Positions 34,428 through 44,740 of a stretch of DNA of 64,000 nucleotides are shown here, one piece after another. Source of the DNA: Atriophallophorus winterbourni (taxonomy: Eukaryota > Platyhelminthes > Trematoda > Plagiorchiida > Microphallidae); the NCBI GenBank assembly GCA_013407085.1, contig JACCGJ010005077.1:1-64000 (forward strand), in the 5' to 3' direction. A model generated the notes under the pieces. The model had not been told where the DNA came from, searched no databases, and saw only the letters and a list, made by a program, of their open reading frames with translations. The first letter of the stretch is position 1. Each line of letters begins with the position of its first letter. A program made the translations under genes and the position numbers.

Positions 34428-35550
34428 TTAAGCACAAAAAGTAGACAGGAAAATAAAAACTTCTGTCTATCGGAAACCTATCGATACAGATGCTGTACTA
34501 CGATACACTTCCGCAGATCCAAGACAGGTCTTCATTTCCATAGCTTGTTCCATTTTCCATAAGAAAGAACACCTGTGCAGCGACGAAAGAGAACGAAAAC
34601 CGGCGCACCGGGAAGCAAAAGGCTCATGGACTACGGTTATCCAAAACGTTTTGTAAAACGCCAATTGATGAAAGTAAAAAAAACCCATCCGAAAAATCGG
34701 AGAAAAATTGGCGGGGATACAGTTTGAATACCGTATGTAAAATGCACATCTGAAGCGATACGTATAATCTTGAACCAGACGGCCGTACGCGTAATTTATA
34801 AGAAAGGGAAAACTATCCGTTCGGTTCTGATGCACCTCAAGGATAAGACACCTTTATCTAGCGTTACGAACAGCATCTACAGAATCAACTGTAAGGACTG
34901 TTCGGGTGTTTACATAGGGCAGACTTCCAGGGAAATTCACACTAGAATCGAAGAACACCGAAAGCGTGTCCGGAGACAGCCCCGGGATGCGAGGGAATAT
35001 CAATCCCTTATTCGTGATTCCGCCTTGGCGGAGCACGTTTTAGATGCGGGCCACAGCGTCGACCTAGAACATGTGGAAATATTGAGACGCGGTATTAAAC
35101 CGCATAGCGAACGCCTACATGCGGAGGCGATCGAATTGCCAAGGCGGTTAATAAGGTGAATGGGGCAGAAATCTCCACAATCTAGCGCTCGGCGCTGATG
35201 CGAAGGTAAATAGTTGTTAATAACCTTATAACTACTAGTTAATTAGATTTTTGTTTTTCTTCAAAAATAGCCTTCGCCCCGTTAGTTATGTACTTTTACG
35301 TATGTGGGCCGCTGTGTCAACTGACCTTGACCGTGTTCACTTGTATCAGATTGATGTGGGTACACACTGCGAGGAAAATCGACCACTGATCCTGGTCATT
35401 CCCACGAGACGTGACACACTGTAGGCGTACTATAGGCTGTTTAACGGTAAGATCAAATAAGTGGTGGTGGGTTGACTGTTACTTAGTCACTATCACCCTT
35501 GGTCTGACGAAGCTTGTGTCAGATGTGAAAGGTTTCAGTCAATGTTCTAT
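34413..35550 (+). mobile_element. Penelope-like element copy C, forward 3' segment
   Basis: It starts at the 'cttccatttttgg' (LPFL) point and continues 'KIKTSVYRKPIDTDAVLRYT', the linker with frameshifts, a GIY-YIG nuclease, and the family 3' tail (35160-35550). With the inverted piece at 34272-34427 it makes a single rearranged copy. Confidence 0.85.
34770..35159 (+). pseudogene. GIY-YIG endonuclease domain of Penelope-like copy C
   Basis: Open for 129 codons. 'LNQTAVRVIYKKGKTIRSVL' precedes 'YRINCKDCSGVYIGQTSREI' and 'HTRIEEHRKRVRRQPRDARE', followed by 'SALAEHVLDAGHSVDLEH'. The G-V-Y-I-G core, the Cys pair before it and the following Arg are typical of the nuclease that nicks target DNA for Penelope insertion. 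It is the best-preserved GIY-YIG among the five copies here. No start codon of its own: it is the C-terminal part of a larger broken protein. Confidence 0.85.
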
Positions 35551-36401
35551 GAAAGTTGCACCGCTTGAAGAGGTACATAAACGGCAAAGAAATGATGATT
35601 ATTGTGAGAACAATAAGTTTCAAATTTGCAATTTATCATTAAAAGAATTCTCGAACAAGCACAAGCTAACAGTGGTTGCCCTGATTGCGAAAAGACGAGC
35701 AAAATAAATTAATCACTACGGCTGTGGAGATGAGCATCCATGTAAAATGAAACGAATCTGGTAATACGAATCCGATGAAATCGCATTAAAAACGCGTTCT
35801 GATTGAAGCTTCGTTTGTGAACGTCAGCTACCAGTGAGTTGGTAATACCCACACATTCATTCTCCATAAAAATGGCCACGTACAATTTGGATGCACGATT
35901 TTACTAAACTGGCCGCTTAGCAGTACTATTCTGATCCGTTAAAGACCATGTTGGATGAGCTGAACTACATTTCATGTATCATGTTTGCCATCTATAATTC
36001 TGATGTTTAAAACAAACCATTCGAAATTGCAGACATTTAAATCATTTTTATTATCATAGTCGGGACCGTGTTATGCAGACACATGCACACGCACACTTAC
36101 TGCACCATTGGTCATAGTTTAACGATTGAGTGTGCGAATGAACACGGTAAATCTTTTTTCTAACACCAACCACTCTTTCCCGCACACATGCTGTCTGTTT
36201 GGATAATCAATGGCGGTAAAAAAACCAAACTATTGTCAAACAATGGCTCATCTGAAATTTGTCTCGATTTCAGGTTTAATTCAACCGTGACCTAGCAGAA
36301 AGACAGACACTGTGGAGACGGGTTAAACGGAGAATCATCGTTGCAGACAGATAAATCAATCATTAAAGTATGTGAGAAAGAAAATAAAGGGTAAATCCTA
36401 C
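35551..36401. other. Ski intron 2 sequence, nothing recognised
   Basis: Noncoding sequence between Penelope copy C and exon 2. Confidence 0.4.
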
Positions 36402-36736
36402 CGATTGGTCATTTGTTTCGGAGGTGGAGGGACCCTTATGCGCCCATCGTTTGGCGCCCAAAGACGGCGAAGTGTCCATTGCGGATAGAGCATAGACGGT
36501 AAGTTCGCTGATTCTCGGCACGGTTGTGCGGCTAAACCAGAATGACCCGTTGAAACGCTTGATTTAACGTTAGGTGTCCCCGAAGAGGTCGTCGGTCTCT
36601 GAGTTGCAGCTGATACATCCCCATCGGATGTGGAAGCATATGAGAGAGAAGATAAGACAGGAACGATTGGAGCAACTGAAGCACATATCCCGACCGTCCG
36701 CAGAGCAGCACTTAATGATGGAGGTAGTTGGATAGG
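36402..36736 (-). CDS. Ski/Sno-family co-regulator, coding exon 2
   Basis: Codes residues 472-582 plus two bases of a split codon. The acceptor is strong: a pyrimidine-rich run ending 'cttctgtatttcag'. The donor is 'caatcg|gtagga'. The segment is low in conserved motifs, Pro/Ser/Thr-rich ('PIQLPPSLSAAL', 'TSDGDVSAATQRPTTSS') and ends 'WTLRRLWAPNDGRIRVPPPP'. The phase-0 entry matches exon 1 and the 2-base exit matches exon 3, which is the main evidence. The frame is also open for some 370 bp upstream of this acceptor, so a longer or alternative exon is possible. Confidence 0.8.
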
Positions 36737-38207
36737 CTGAAATACAGAAGGGAGTGGGACGCATGAAAATAAAAGCTGTTTGCATTGAACCGCATAGCAG
36801 CAAGGTGATACACGACATAACATAGTTAATAATGCATAACAATAGGTAAGCAAGTTGAAAATTCCGGGCAATATGCATATCAGATTTTGAGAGGCAACTT
36901 TGAGTCGTGCAACGTCAAAAGGAATTTCAGAGTCTTGGTAGGTGATAGCCTCAATAAAAAAAACTGAATTTTGAGGTTGTTTAACAAATGTACCTCCGGG
37001 CTGTGGATATACTGCGACGGATTTACTGAACATTTCATCACCGGGGAGCAACACGTATACACCATCGTCCAAGGAATCCGTACCGCAAGCTTGAAAGTCT
37101 TGGTACATGAAGTATATCTTAATTTATAACATAATAAACAACCGTCAATCGGTACTTACAAACAAAATATCGTGTCCTTCAATCCATACTCTACACAAGC
37201 AGCCACTCGTTCATATAACAAATTCTGTATTCCCCATTGAATATCACAGGAACTTTTACATTATTCGTGCCTGCTTTCTTCGAAATGCGCCTCCAAGACG
37301 GTTGTTAGAGCTCCCAGTCTTAAGGCACGTATTTGTGGGAAATCTACCTGATTTCAACAGAATATGTTCATTATGGATCTTTAGCCGCCAGATATGACCT
37401 TTCTTAAAATTATTGACGTTGGTTTTCAATTATTTCTTTCACGTTAAACGAAAATTTATCATTATTCTGTCAATTTGAAACTAAATACACTTTGTCTTGA
37501 AGCTGAACAATGTGGCAATAGCGTCAAGCTTGGCTAATCCTCGTCGTAGATATAGGAGGTGCGATCATGCTGAGAACTGCTATACTTAATTATAATGGTT
37601 TGAGAGCTCAAGAATATAATGTGTCGTCAAAATCAGGTGCAACGCAAGCAGTAGGGCGACACGTGTGAATAAACGATTTACTGCAACTGATCGGTAGCAG
37701 ATGACAACACGTAACAATCGATTCAGACAATCAATTGAATATGTGAAAGTAGCACATAACATCGTCACTGTATTTGTTTAAAAAAATAACGAAAAATCCA
37801 AAATGAGCCGTCTGTGTGACTGTGCAGTAAGCACGCTGCCTGGATGCGCACTTGTTATCTCATACAACATGATCACATGCATTGTGTGCTTGGATGTGAG
37901 AACAGCAACAGGGTTATTTCAGGCCAATGTTTATTAAAAAAATTAGCAGGTTTGAGACTAATATTAGGTTTAGACTGTCTACTAGCGATAAAATACACCG
38001 GCATCATAAACAGCGATGCTGCTATTAGCCTAATAAATTCCATCCTGATCATGGATGTATATCGCAAGCGTATGCTGCAAACATGGCCACCCTGACATGT
38101 AGGAACACGCAGGAACAGTCCCCGATAATGAAAGCACTCGGTACATGCTACCGTTGTAATGCTGTCAGTAATGATGATTATGGTGATGACGATGGTGGTG
38201 ATGATGA
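36737..38207. other. Ski intron 1 next to exon 2, with an unexplained open frame
   Basis: The frame of exon 2 stays open upstream on the - strand from 36737 to at least 37108 ('DSLDDGVYVLLPGDEMFSKS', 'SEIPFDVARLKVASQN'). A possible mini-exon with AG and GT borders lies at about 37008-37091. The rest (37109-38207) shows nothing recognisable apart from GAT-rich simple sequence before 38207. Confidence 0.35.
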
Positions 38208-38564
38208 TGTTGTGCTCTACCCGAGAAAATCCCAAGTAATAATTACCCAAATGCTGAACACTGAAAACTGTTATGCTATTGAATAGCTTAACCCAACACT
38301 ACGCGTAGCAAGAACAAAGGCAGACCGTTCAGGCAAAGAGCTTTACCGTCTCTGACCAACCGGCCATGTAGGCTGTAGCTCGTTTGTATTTATAGGTTGT
38401 GTCTCACAAAACCAGACTGTCTGACAAAACTAGACTGTCTGGCGAAACGAGACTGTCTGGCGAAACCAGACAAAGGCCGACAAATTAATCAGAATCGAGA
38501 ATAATAAATTCAAAGTGTTTAAAGTTAATAATGAGTTTTTGAGGAAAATAATGCTTCCTCAACA
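38208..38564 (+). repeat. Solo LTR, copy 2 (357 bp, Ski intron 1)
   Basis: Same TGTTG...CAACA sequence as copy 1, same length and orientation, about four differences. It is flanked by a perfect 5-bp direct repeat GATGA (38203-38207 and 38565-38569), within a GAT-rich stretch. A 4-5 bp duplication and TG/CA ends fit an LTR retrotransposon (for example Ty3/Gypsy or BEL) reduced by recombination to one LTR. Confidence 0.85.
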
Positions 38565-38569
38565 GATGA

Positions 38570-40245
38570 TGATGATGATGAAACGAAGTAATTCAATTTG
38601 CTCTTCTTAATTTTGAAACCCTAATCTAACCGCTTGGATACGGATAACGAATAAGCACCTTAATAATGAACTAGAAATCAACAAACCCATACAATCGGAA
38701 CTGGAGATCTGATCGACAAATTTCAATTCGATTAGTCGCATATTAATTCAATCGTTAATCTGTGAAACAAATAGGTTAAGTTTGTGTATTTGTGGGTATA
38801 GATAGCGTTATTAATTGTTCGATGTAGCACAGTTGAATTAAGCGAAATTGTGTGCATATAAGCAGTTCGCGTAGACCAACCAGTCATCGGAAGCTACACA
38901 CCCCCAGTCGGATAGAGCACAGTGTTGTGCCTTGAACGTGGTCGATAGCCGACACGTACACCGCGAGAACAAGTCGCTTTACTTCAAACAGCCGAGAAGC
39001 TTAGTAGGTCAAAGTGGACGGATAATTTGGTGAAAGTGACCAATGTGCGGAGTTGACCTTGAGAAGTGGTAAAACGGACCAAACTGCAGAGCAGAACTCG
39101 AGAACAATTTGAGTCAGAATCCAAAGGGGTTTCACCTAGCCAAGTTAAAATTGTGATTGAGAAAATCGAAAAAATTAACGTAGCAAATAGTGAATATCGG
39201 CGTGTGAAATTATCAAAAATTGTAGAGATATTGAACTTTCTCGGTGAAGTTCGAACTGATTAACTTGAACTAATCATCTATTCTATAGAATGGAGCAAAA
39301 CATAAAAAGCAGAAACCCTCCAAGCGAAAGGTAAACCAATTTAAATGTGATTGGTCTTATAACGTGATGAAAGCGATGATTATCTGCCTCACATTTTAAA
39401 GTTTTCTCTGACAATTTTGTTTTAGGAAACCTTTCATTAAAAATGGTACTCCATTTAAATCCCAGTCCTCAAAAAGATTTCCGCTCAGTAAAAAGAAAAT
39501 ACGGCTGTGTCATCGTCTGCGATGCTATCGCTTCCGTTTTTCGCGAAGTCTAAGATAATGGCATTTCAGATGCTGTCGCGTTGGTGCCGGTCAAGCAACG
39601 TTCAGTTTGGTTTTAAGGCTAGGACACAAGCAATAGTCAAGGAACAAGAAAGTAGATCTTGCGGCGTAACATCTGATGATCACGATTATAGACATTGTGC
39701 GATATTGCGCCAATGTAGCATTAGCAAGCACCTTCAAGGATTCGCTCAATAGATTTCCTCTTAGACGTTGCGCGGTATATAGAATAACACTGCAACAGTA
39801 AGCTGAATATTTGATAAATGATGAGTGGTCAATTGTGGCCGCAGTGCTTTCGATCACCGCTCTAAAAACCAGCACAAAGAAATAAACCAAAAATCAAACA
39901 GGCAAATAAACTAAACAAATTTAAACTTGAATTTCACTATTAAGTAGTGTTCCTACAAAGAAGTTCAATGTTTGAATGCAAATCACAGATTGGTTCCGGA
40001 TCAAGTGCACAAGGCGCTTAGAATTGAACAAAACTGTGCTCATATATCCTCCCCAATTACATACCACAACCGATTTCTGGCTGTTTGCCGTTATTGGATG
40101 GAGACAGTCACAATAGGTTAGGACGTGAGCACAACAGTGTATTCACAAATACACTAGCTACACTGTTCGCAATTTATCGTCATTTAGAGCAGATTCACTG
40201 TGATCAAAGGAGCCTGAGATCAAATCGAGCCAGAGAACTTATATC
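38570..40245. other. Ski intron 1 sequence, no gene recognised
   Basis: A GAT microsatellite follows the solo LTR. A 65-codon frame at 39066-39263 (+) is Lys/Glu-rich with no motif and is not called. Confidence 0.4.
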
Positions 40246-40250
40246 CAAGG

Positions 40251-40320
40251 CCACGGTGGCACAGCGGATAGAGTGTTAGTCGTCCATTCAGACGGCCGAA
40301 GTTGAGAAATTAACTACAAT
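40251..40320 (+). repeat. tRNA-derived SINE head (candidate)
   Basis: 'ggccacggtggcacagcgga' followed by 'tagagtgttagtcgtcc' contains a perfect Pol III A-box (TGGCACAGCGG). The B-box region ('ccgaagttgag') is degenerate. It looks like the 5' part of a tRNA-related SINE, not an intact tRNA gene, since no full cloverleaf with acceptor stem can be drawn. Confidence 0.45.
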
Positions 40321-40439
40321 AGCCTAAGACCATATCCATTTAATGAAATCGTTTCACATGTACAACTTCGTGTTAATGAAATTAGAGATCAGCGCCGGAA
40401 CGTGGGACAATCCTCCGTGGTTTAGTGAACGGAAAAATA

Positions 40440-40740
40440 GAAATGGTAGTGAGACTCCAGCCTGTTTCAGCATGCAGCTCACTAAATCTGGCCAATCAAT
40501 TTAGCACAGTGTTAGCCGCACAGCACAACATATCGCACGATTACAACACCCGTTCTTTTTTCTTCCTCGTATGTGGCTAGGCCTGGGCAACTTGGCAGTA
40601 TCTTAGCCCACGTGCAGTCTCTGGCTGCGCGGCACTTTGCCTGGAACAGGCCTGTGCTTTGATACATACATACCGTGGTTTAGTGAGCTCAAAGCTCGCC
40701 ACCGGTTCTGAGCCCGGGATTGTATCATCATACCTGACAA
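40440..40740. repeat. SINE-like dispersed repeat, copy 2 (rearranged relative to copy 1)
   Basis: 40443-40545 matches 6533-6635 directly; 40550-40665 matches 6415-6530 in reverse complement. After it come 'ccgtggtttagtgagctcaa' and 'gccaccggttctgagcccgg', which look like a degenerate Pol III promoter region. Confidence 0.5.
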
Positions 40741-42355
40741 GTCCAACAAGGTTAAACACTTTAGCACAAAGTTTTCCCTATCAATTGGATGGAAGCATTA
40801 GTCAACAACTGTATCTGATAAAAATCTCCTAGGGTTGCAAGAGGATTATCGTGATTTGTGATCGCTTTTTCTTTGCAAGGCCACCCCAACCCATACGTAC
40901 TTATGCCAACAACTCGACTCGAATCCTCCGTGGAGAGCGGGTCAATCGCATTTATCCCGGAGACATATTCGAACTCACCATCATGATGCACAGTTCGGCG
41001 CCACGGTGACAAGTAACACGAAATACGAAAAACAGATAAGCAAATGCGTTAAAGAAAACGGGCAGGTGAAATATGCAAATGGACTTAAAAAGCAGCATGT
41101 TTTTGTAACTTCACTAAGACAAGGTTATACTTGAATGCCACTGTTGCACTACCACTGTTGACAACGAATCACTACGTTATTCTGTGTTTAAACATCGTGG
41201 TTCGTTGTACAAACCCTAGGTAACAGTGGTATAACTTTGTTTACCACTTTAACACTGTTTCAAGGCTCACTGAACCTGTTCTTACTGTCTCCACCTGACG
41301 ACGGCATACAGCCAGAAACCGGTAGTGAAGTGTAATTTCTGGGGATGTGAGCAACACATCACTTTGGTCACTAAGACACGTTGTCATATGTCTTAGTAAC
41401 AGTGACCTTACGAATGAAAGACACCGTTTTACAAAAGAACAATTTTTCAGATTCAATACTAATGCTTGGATGTTGTTACAGCGTATGCATTTTCCAAAAG
41501 AGATGCTGTAAGTTTGTTCTTGATTCCTGGTCAACTTAAAATTAACTACTGTCCTGGTGTGCAGTCAGTAAAATACCTGAATATGTTTAGCTCAGTGGGT
41601 ACTACCATTATACAACTGCATCAGTTCGCGCTACCTGAAACTGAGAGGATCACACGTCCTATTGACCCGTAGCGGTTTGATAGAACAATTGAAAAGCAAT
41701 CGTAAAAACAAAAGGTTGAAAACAGCCTCATTGAATCGCTGTCGATCAATGTGAAAGTGTGAAATTCTGTTTGCACAGCGCATTATGTAACATTCAATTC
41801 ATTTAAAAAGACTATTTTACTCTAATTATTAATCTAACGATCAGCATTCTTCTTAATATATCGATGGCTCATTTCTCACACAAACAATGCAGAATAAGGC
41901 TCGCATATACGAGGGTAGCCTCGAGGTAGGAAGGGCCATGTGTGAACAGCTGAAACCATAGATCATACAAAATGTGGAATACACACAAGAAGACATATCT
42001 GATTAAACACACACCAGCTAGGAGGCTGCCGATAAATAATCCAAGAACAAATAACAAACACTATAGACTGCACCCGTTTCGATTATGTTTTGGATTAGTA
42101 AAGCGTGGTTCCATTTCTCCATCGTTTTACGTTGAGCACACTCAAATTCTGAAAGTTGCAATTTCGCAACTTTCCTCAAATTCAAGCCGTTTACGATTAT
42201 TTAACGATGTTTCATGAAATCGCGATAGATCAAAATTAAACCATTTTTCTCAAACATTGACGAGCACTCTACACGGCAGGCATTCCCTAAAACAAAACGT
42301 GTTGTCATCGAAATTCTTACATAAAACAATTGAAAATCATTGGCTAATAATGCTG
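40741..42355. other. Ski intron 1 sequence with minor repeats
   Basis: 41210-41370 resembles 44930-45110: 'ctgacgacggcatacagcca' against 'tgatgacggaaaacaacc', and 'ggggatgtgagcaacaca' against 'ggggatgtgagcagaaca'. 40995-41110 resembles 19545-19640 ('gtgaaatatgcaaatg'). No gene was recognised. Confidence 0.4.
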
Positions 42356-42787
42356 GTTTTCCTTTGATTGGAATAAGTTTAGGACCGATTGTGTATTCAT
42401 AATGCAAAGAAATTTGAGTGCAATCGGTTATAGTAGTTTTTGGGTAACGTTTCACTTCTAACACAGAAGCTTTGTCAGACCAAGGGTGATAGTCAGGACA
42501 GGGAACATGATTAAGTAGTAGTCAACCCACCACCACTAATTTGACCTTACCGCTAAACAGCCTACAATGTGTCACGTCTCGTGGGAGTGACCAGGATCAG
42601 TTGTCGATTTTCCTCACAGTGTGTATCCACGTCAATTTGATACAAGTGAACACGGTCAAGGTCAGTTGACACAGCGGCCCACATAGGTAAAAGTACATAA
42701 CTAACGGGGTTAAGGCTATTTTTGAAGAAAAACAAAAATCTAATTAACTAGTAGGCATAAGGTGAATCAAAACTATTTACTTTCACA

Positions 42788-43015
42788 TCAGTGCCGAGTG
42801 CCAGATTGTGTCTCATAGACGACGAATATCCAAAAAGTTTTGTAAAACGCCAATTGATGAAGGTCCTTGCACCAGTCCTTGCACTTGATTCTGTAGATGC
42901 TGTTCGTAACGATAGATAAAGGGGTCTTATCCTTGAGGTGCATCAGAACCGAACGGATAGTTTTCCCTTTCCTATAAGTTACGCGTAGGGCCGCCTGGTT
43001 CAAGATTCTACGCAT
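42788..43015 (-). pseudogene. Penelope-like copy D, endonuclease region with GIY-YIG core replaced
   Basis: 'MRRILNQAALRVTYRKGKTI' and 'TNSIYRIKCKD' match the start of the nuclease. Where copy C has 'CSGVYIGQTSRE' this copy continues 'WCKDLHQLAFYKTFWIF'. That is the reverse complement of the element's own 'PKSFSKRQLMKV' region, followed directly by the 3' tail. It cannot encode a GIY-YIG enzyme. Confidence 0.8.
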
Positions 43016-43060
43016 CGCTTCAGATGTGCATTTTACATACGGTATACAAACTGTATCCCG

Positions 43061-43546
43061 TCAATTTTTCTCCGATTTTTCGGATGGGTATTTTACCTTC
43101 ATCAATTGGCGTTTGGAAAAACTTTTTGGATAACCGTGGTCTATGAGCATTTGGCTCGCTTCACGGTGCATCTGTTTTCGTTCTGTTTCGTCGCTGCACA
43201 GGTGTTTTATCTTGTGGAAAATGGAACAATCTATGGAACTGAAGACCTGACTTGGATGAGCGGAAGTGTATCGTATGCCAGCATCTGTATCGATAGGTTT
43301 CCGATAGACAGAAGTTTTTATTTTCCCGTCTACGTTTTGTGTTAACCAGTCCAAAAATGGAAGAGTGCCTGTGCAGGATTCCACTTCCTTTGTGACAGTA
43401 ATACATGGGTCTATTTCATTTAAATATTTAAAGAAGGTATCTAAGTGATCTCGCTTGATGATAACAAATGTGTCATCAACATAGCGCCACCATAATTTTG
43501 GCTTGAACCCTTCATTTTTAAGGGCTTTGTTCTCGAAATGCTCCAT
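43061..43546 (-). pseudogene. Penelope-like copy D, reverse transcriptase palm with YVDD box
   Basis: 'HFENKALKNEGFKPKLWWRY', then 'VDDTFVIIKRDHLDTFFKYL', 'TGTLPFLDWLTQNVDGK', 'KTSVYRKPIDTDAGIRYTSA' and 'HGYPKSFSKRQLMKVKYPSE'. The catalytic YVDD is intact. The frame is open over 161 codons, among the better preserved coding pieces in the window. Upstream it is cut by the scrambled insertion. Confidence 0.87.
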
Positions 43547-43671
43547 ATATATGCAAAGAAATTTGAGTGCAATCGGTTAGAGTAGTTTTTGCATTATTAA
43601 TACACGATCGGTCCCAAACATATTCCAATCGATTGCTGACTCCATATACATGTTCGCAAGTACTCGAGATA

Positions 43672-44570
43672 TCAGTGAACCCATTGCAAACCCTTCTTTT
43701 TTCTATATAATTGCTCATTAAATACGAAGTTGATCGTTTCACTGTTGATAATTTGCTTGACGCTCAAGTTTGTGCGATTTGACAAACTGGCATCAGATTC
43801 CAAGACCAGTATTGCTAGTTTCAACTCACTTGTTGTATCGACTTTGATGAACAAAGCGCTCACATCAAAGCTAACCATTATTCCATCGTCATCAATTGTT
43901 ACCGACTTTAAGCGTGCTGCAAAGTCATATGCGTTCTTGATGAACGAGGCTGTATTGCCGACTAAAGGTTTCAACAAATAAGCCAAATGTCTAGCTAACT
44001 CGGGCGACGATCGTCGACGATAGGTTTTACAGGAATGAATTCTTTATGTATTTTATGTAGGCCGTAGAACCAAGTAGTTAGAGCAGACTTGGAATACAGG
44101 TTATACCACAATCCCTTACCCAAACTTTCCTCAACGCCACGCAAGTAGCTAGAGACTACCATTTTGCAGTTATTCATTACTTTTTTCATTTTGCCATTAT
44201 CTATCCGTTCATAAGGGCCCTCGGATAAGTGTACCCCAACCTTGTCTAAATAGTCGCTTTTGTTCAAACTTACCGTTACTTTACTTTTGTCAGCCTTAGT
44301 AATGGCTATATTTTTATCTGGTTTCAGCGTAAAAAGTGCTTGTCTTTCGTGTGAATCAAGGTTTGCATCGCCTTGTTTCTGGTTTTTAATGACACCAGCG
44401 ATACAGTTTCTTACCGCGTCTGCCTGTTCGTTGGGGAGGGCATTTAATGATCCCTCAATACAGGGGATAAGATCCTCAGCTTTCATAAAGCTCTTACTTA
44501 TGCAGAAATTCAAGCCCTTCTCCAACAATCTCTGTTCAGCTGGCGAAAGTTGTCGATTAGATAAATTCAA
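43672..44570 (-). pseudogene. Penelope-like copy D, N-terminal and finger/palm region of the reverse transcriptase
   Basis: Two frames. 44570-43995 reads 'SPAEQRLLEKGLNFCISKS', 'NIAITKADKSKVTVSLNKSD' and 'TTWFYGLHKIHKEFIPVKPI', ending 'VDDRRPS'. 43986-43672 reads 'AYLLKPLVGNTASFIKNAYD' and 'DDDGIMVSFDVSALFIKVDT', where FDVSALF is RT motif A with its Asp intact. These are conserved landmarks of Penelope reverse transcriptases. A frameshift separates the two parts near 43990. Confidence 0.85.
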
Positions 44571-44740
44571 AACACTAGAATACAGCTTGCTAGATAATGA
44601 CTTATTAGATTTATCTGATGAACGTTTATTATAAAACTCGAATAACTTGTTGAACTTACGGTTCTGTCTTTCTCATATTCGCTCCGTTTGTGTGACTAAA
44701 ACCTCCTTGTTACGATCAATATTTACCGGTATAACGTAAG

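Larger units (their letters stand above)
42356..44740 (-). mobile_element. Penelope-like element copy D, nearly complete but rearranged
   Basis: The most complete copy here. It runs from an N-terminal region near 44740 ('KFNKLFEFYNKRSSDKSNKS') through the reverse transcriptase to the 3' tail ending about 42440, plus the ~80 bp shared with copy A. Three defects are visible: frameshifts, a ~107-bp scrambled insertion at about 43548-43655, and loss of the GIY-YIG core near 42815-42880 with a short inverted filler. Confidence 0.85.

Noticed and set aside
32529..38564. A single full-length LTR retrotransposon bounded by the two 357-bp repeats
   Set aside because: The second LTR has its own perfect 5-bp target duplication, the outer flanks do not match, and the interior holds a Ski exon and unrelated elements but no gag-pol.
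39066..39263. 65-codon Lys/Glu-rich frame on the + strand
   Set aside because: No recognisable motif, no splice sites or neighbours to support it; within range of chance open frames.
40251..40320. Functional tRNA gene
   Set aside because: Only the A-box is good; no complete cloverleaf or clear B-box, so a tRNA-derived SINE fragment is more likely.
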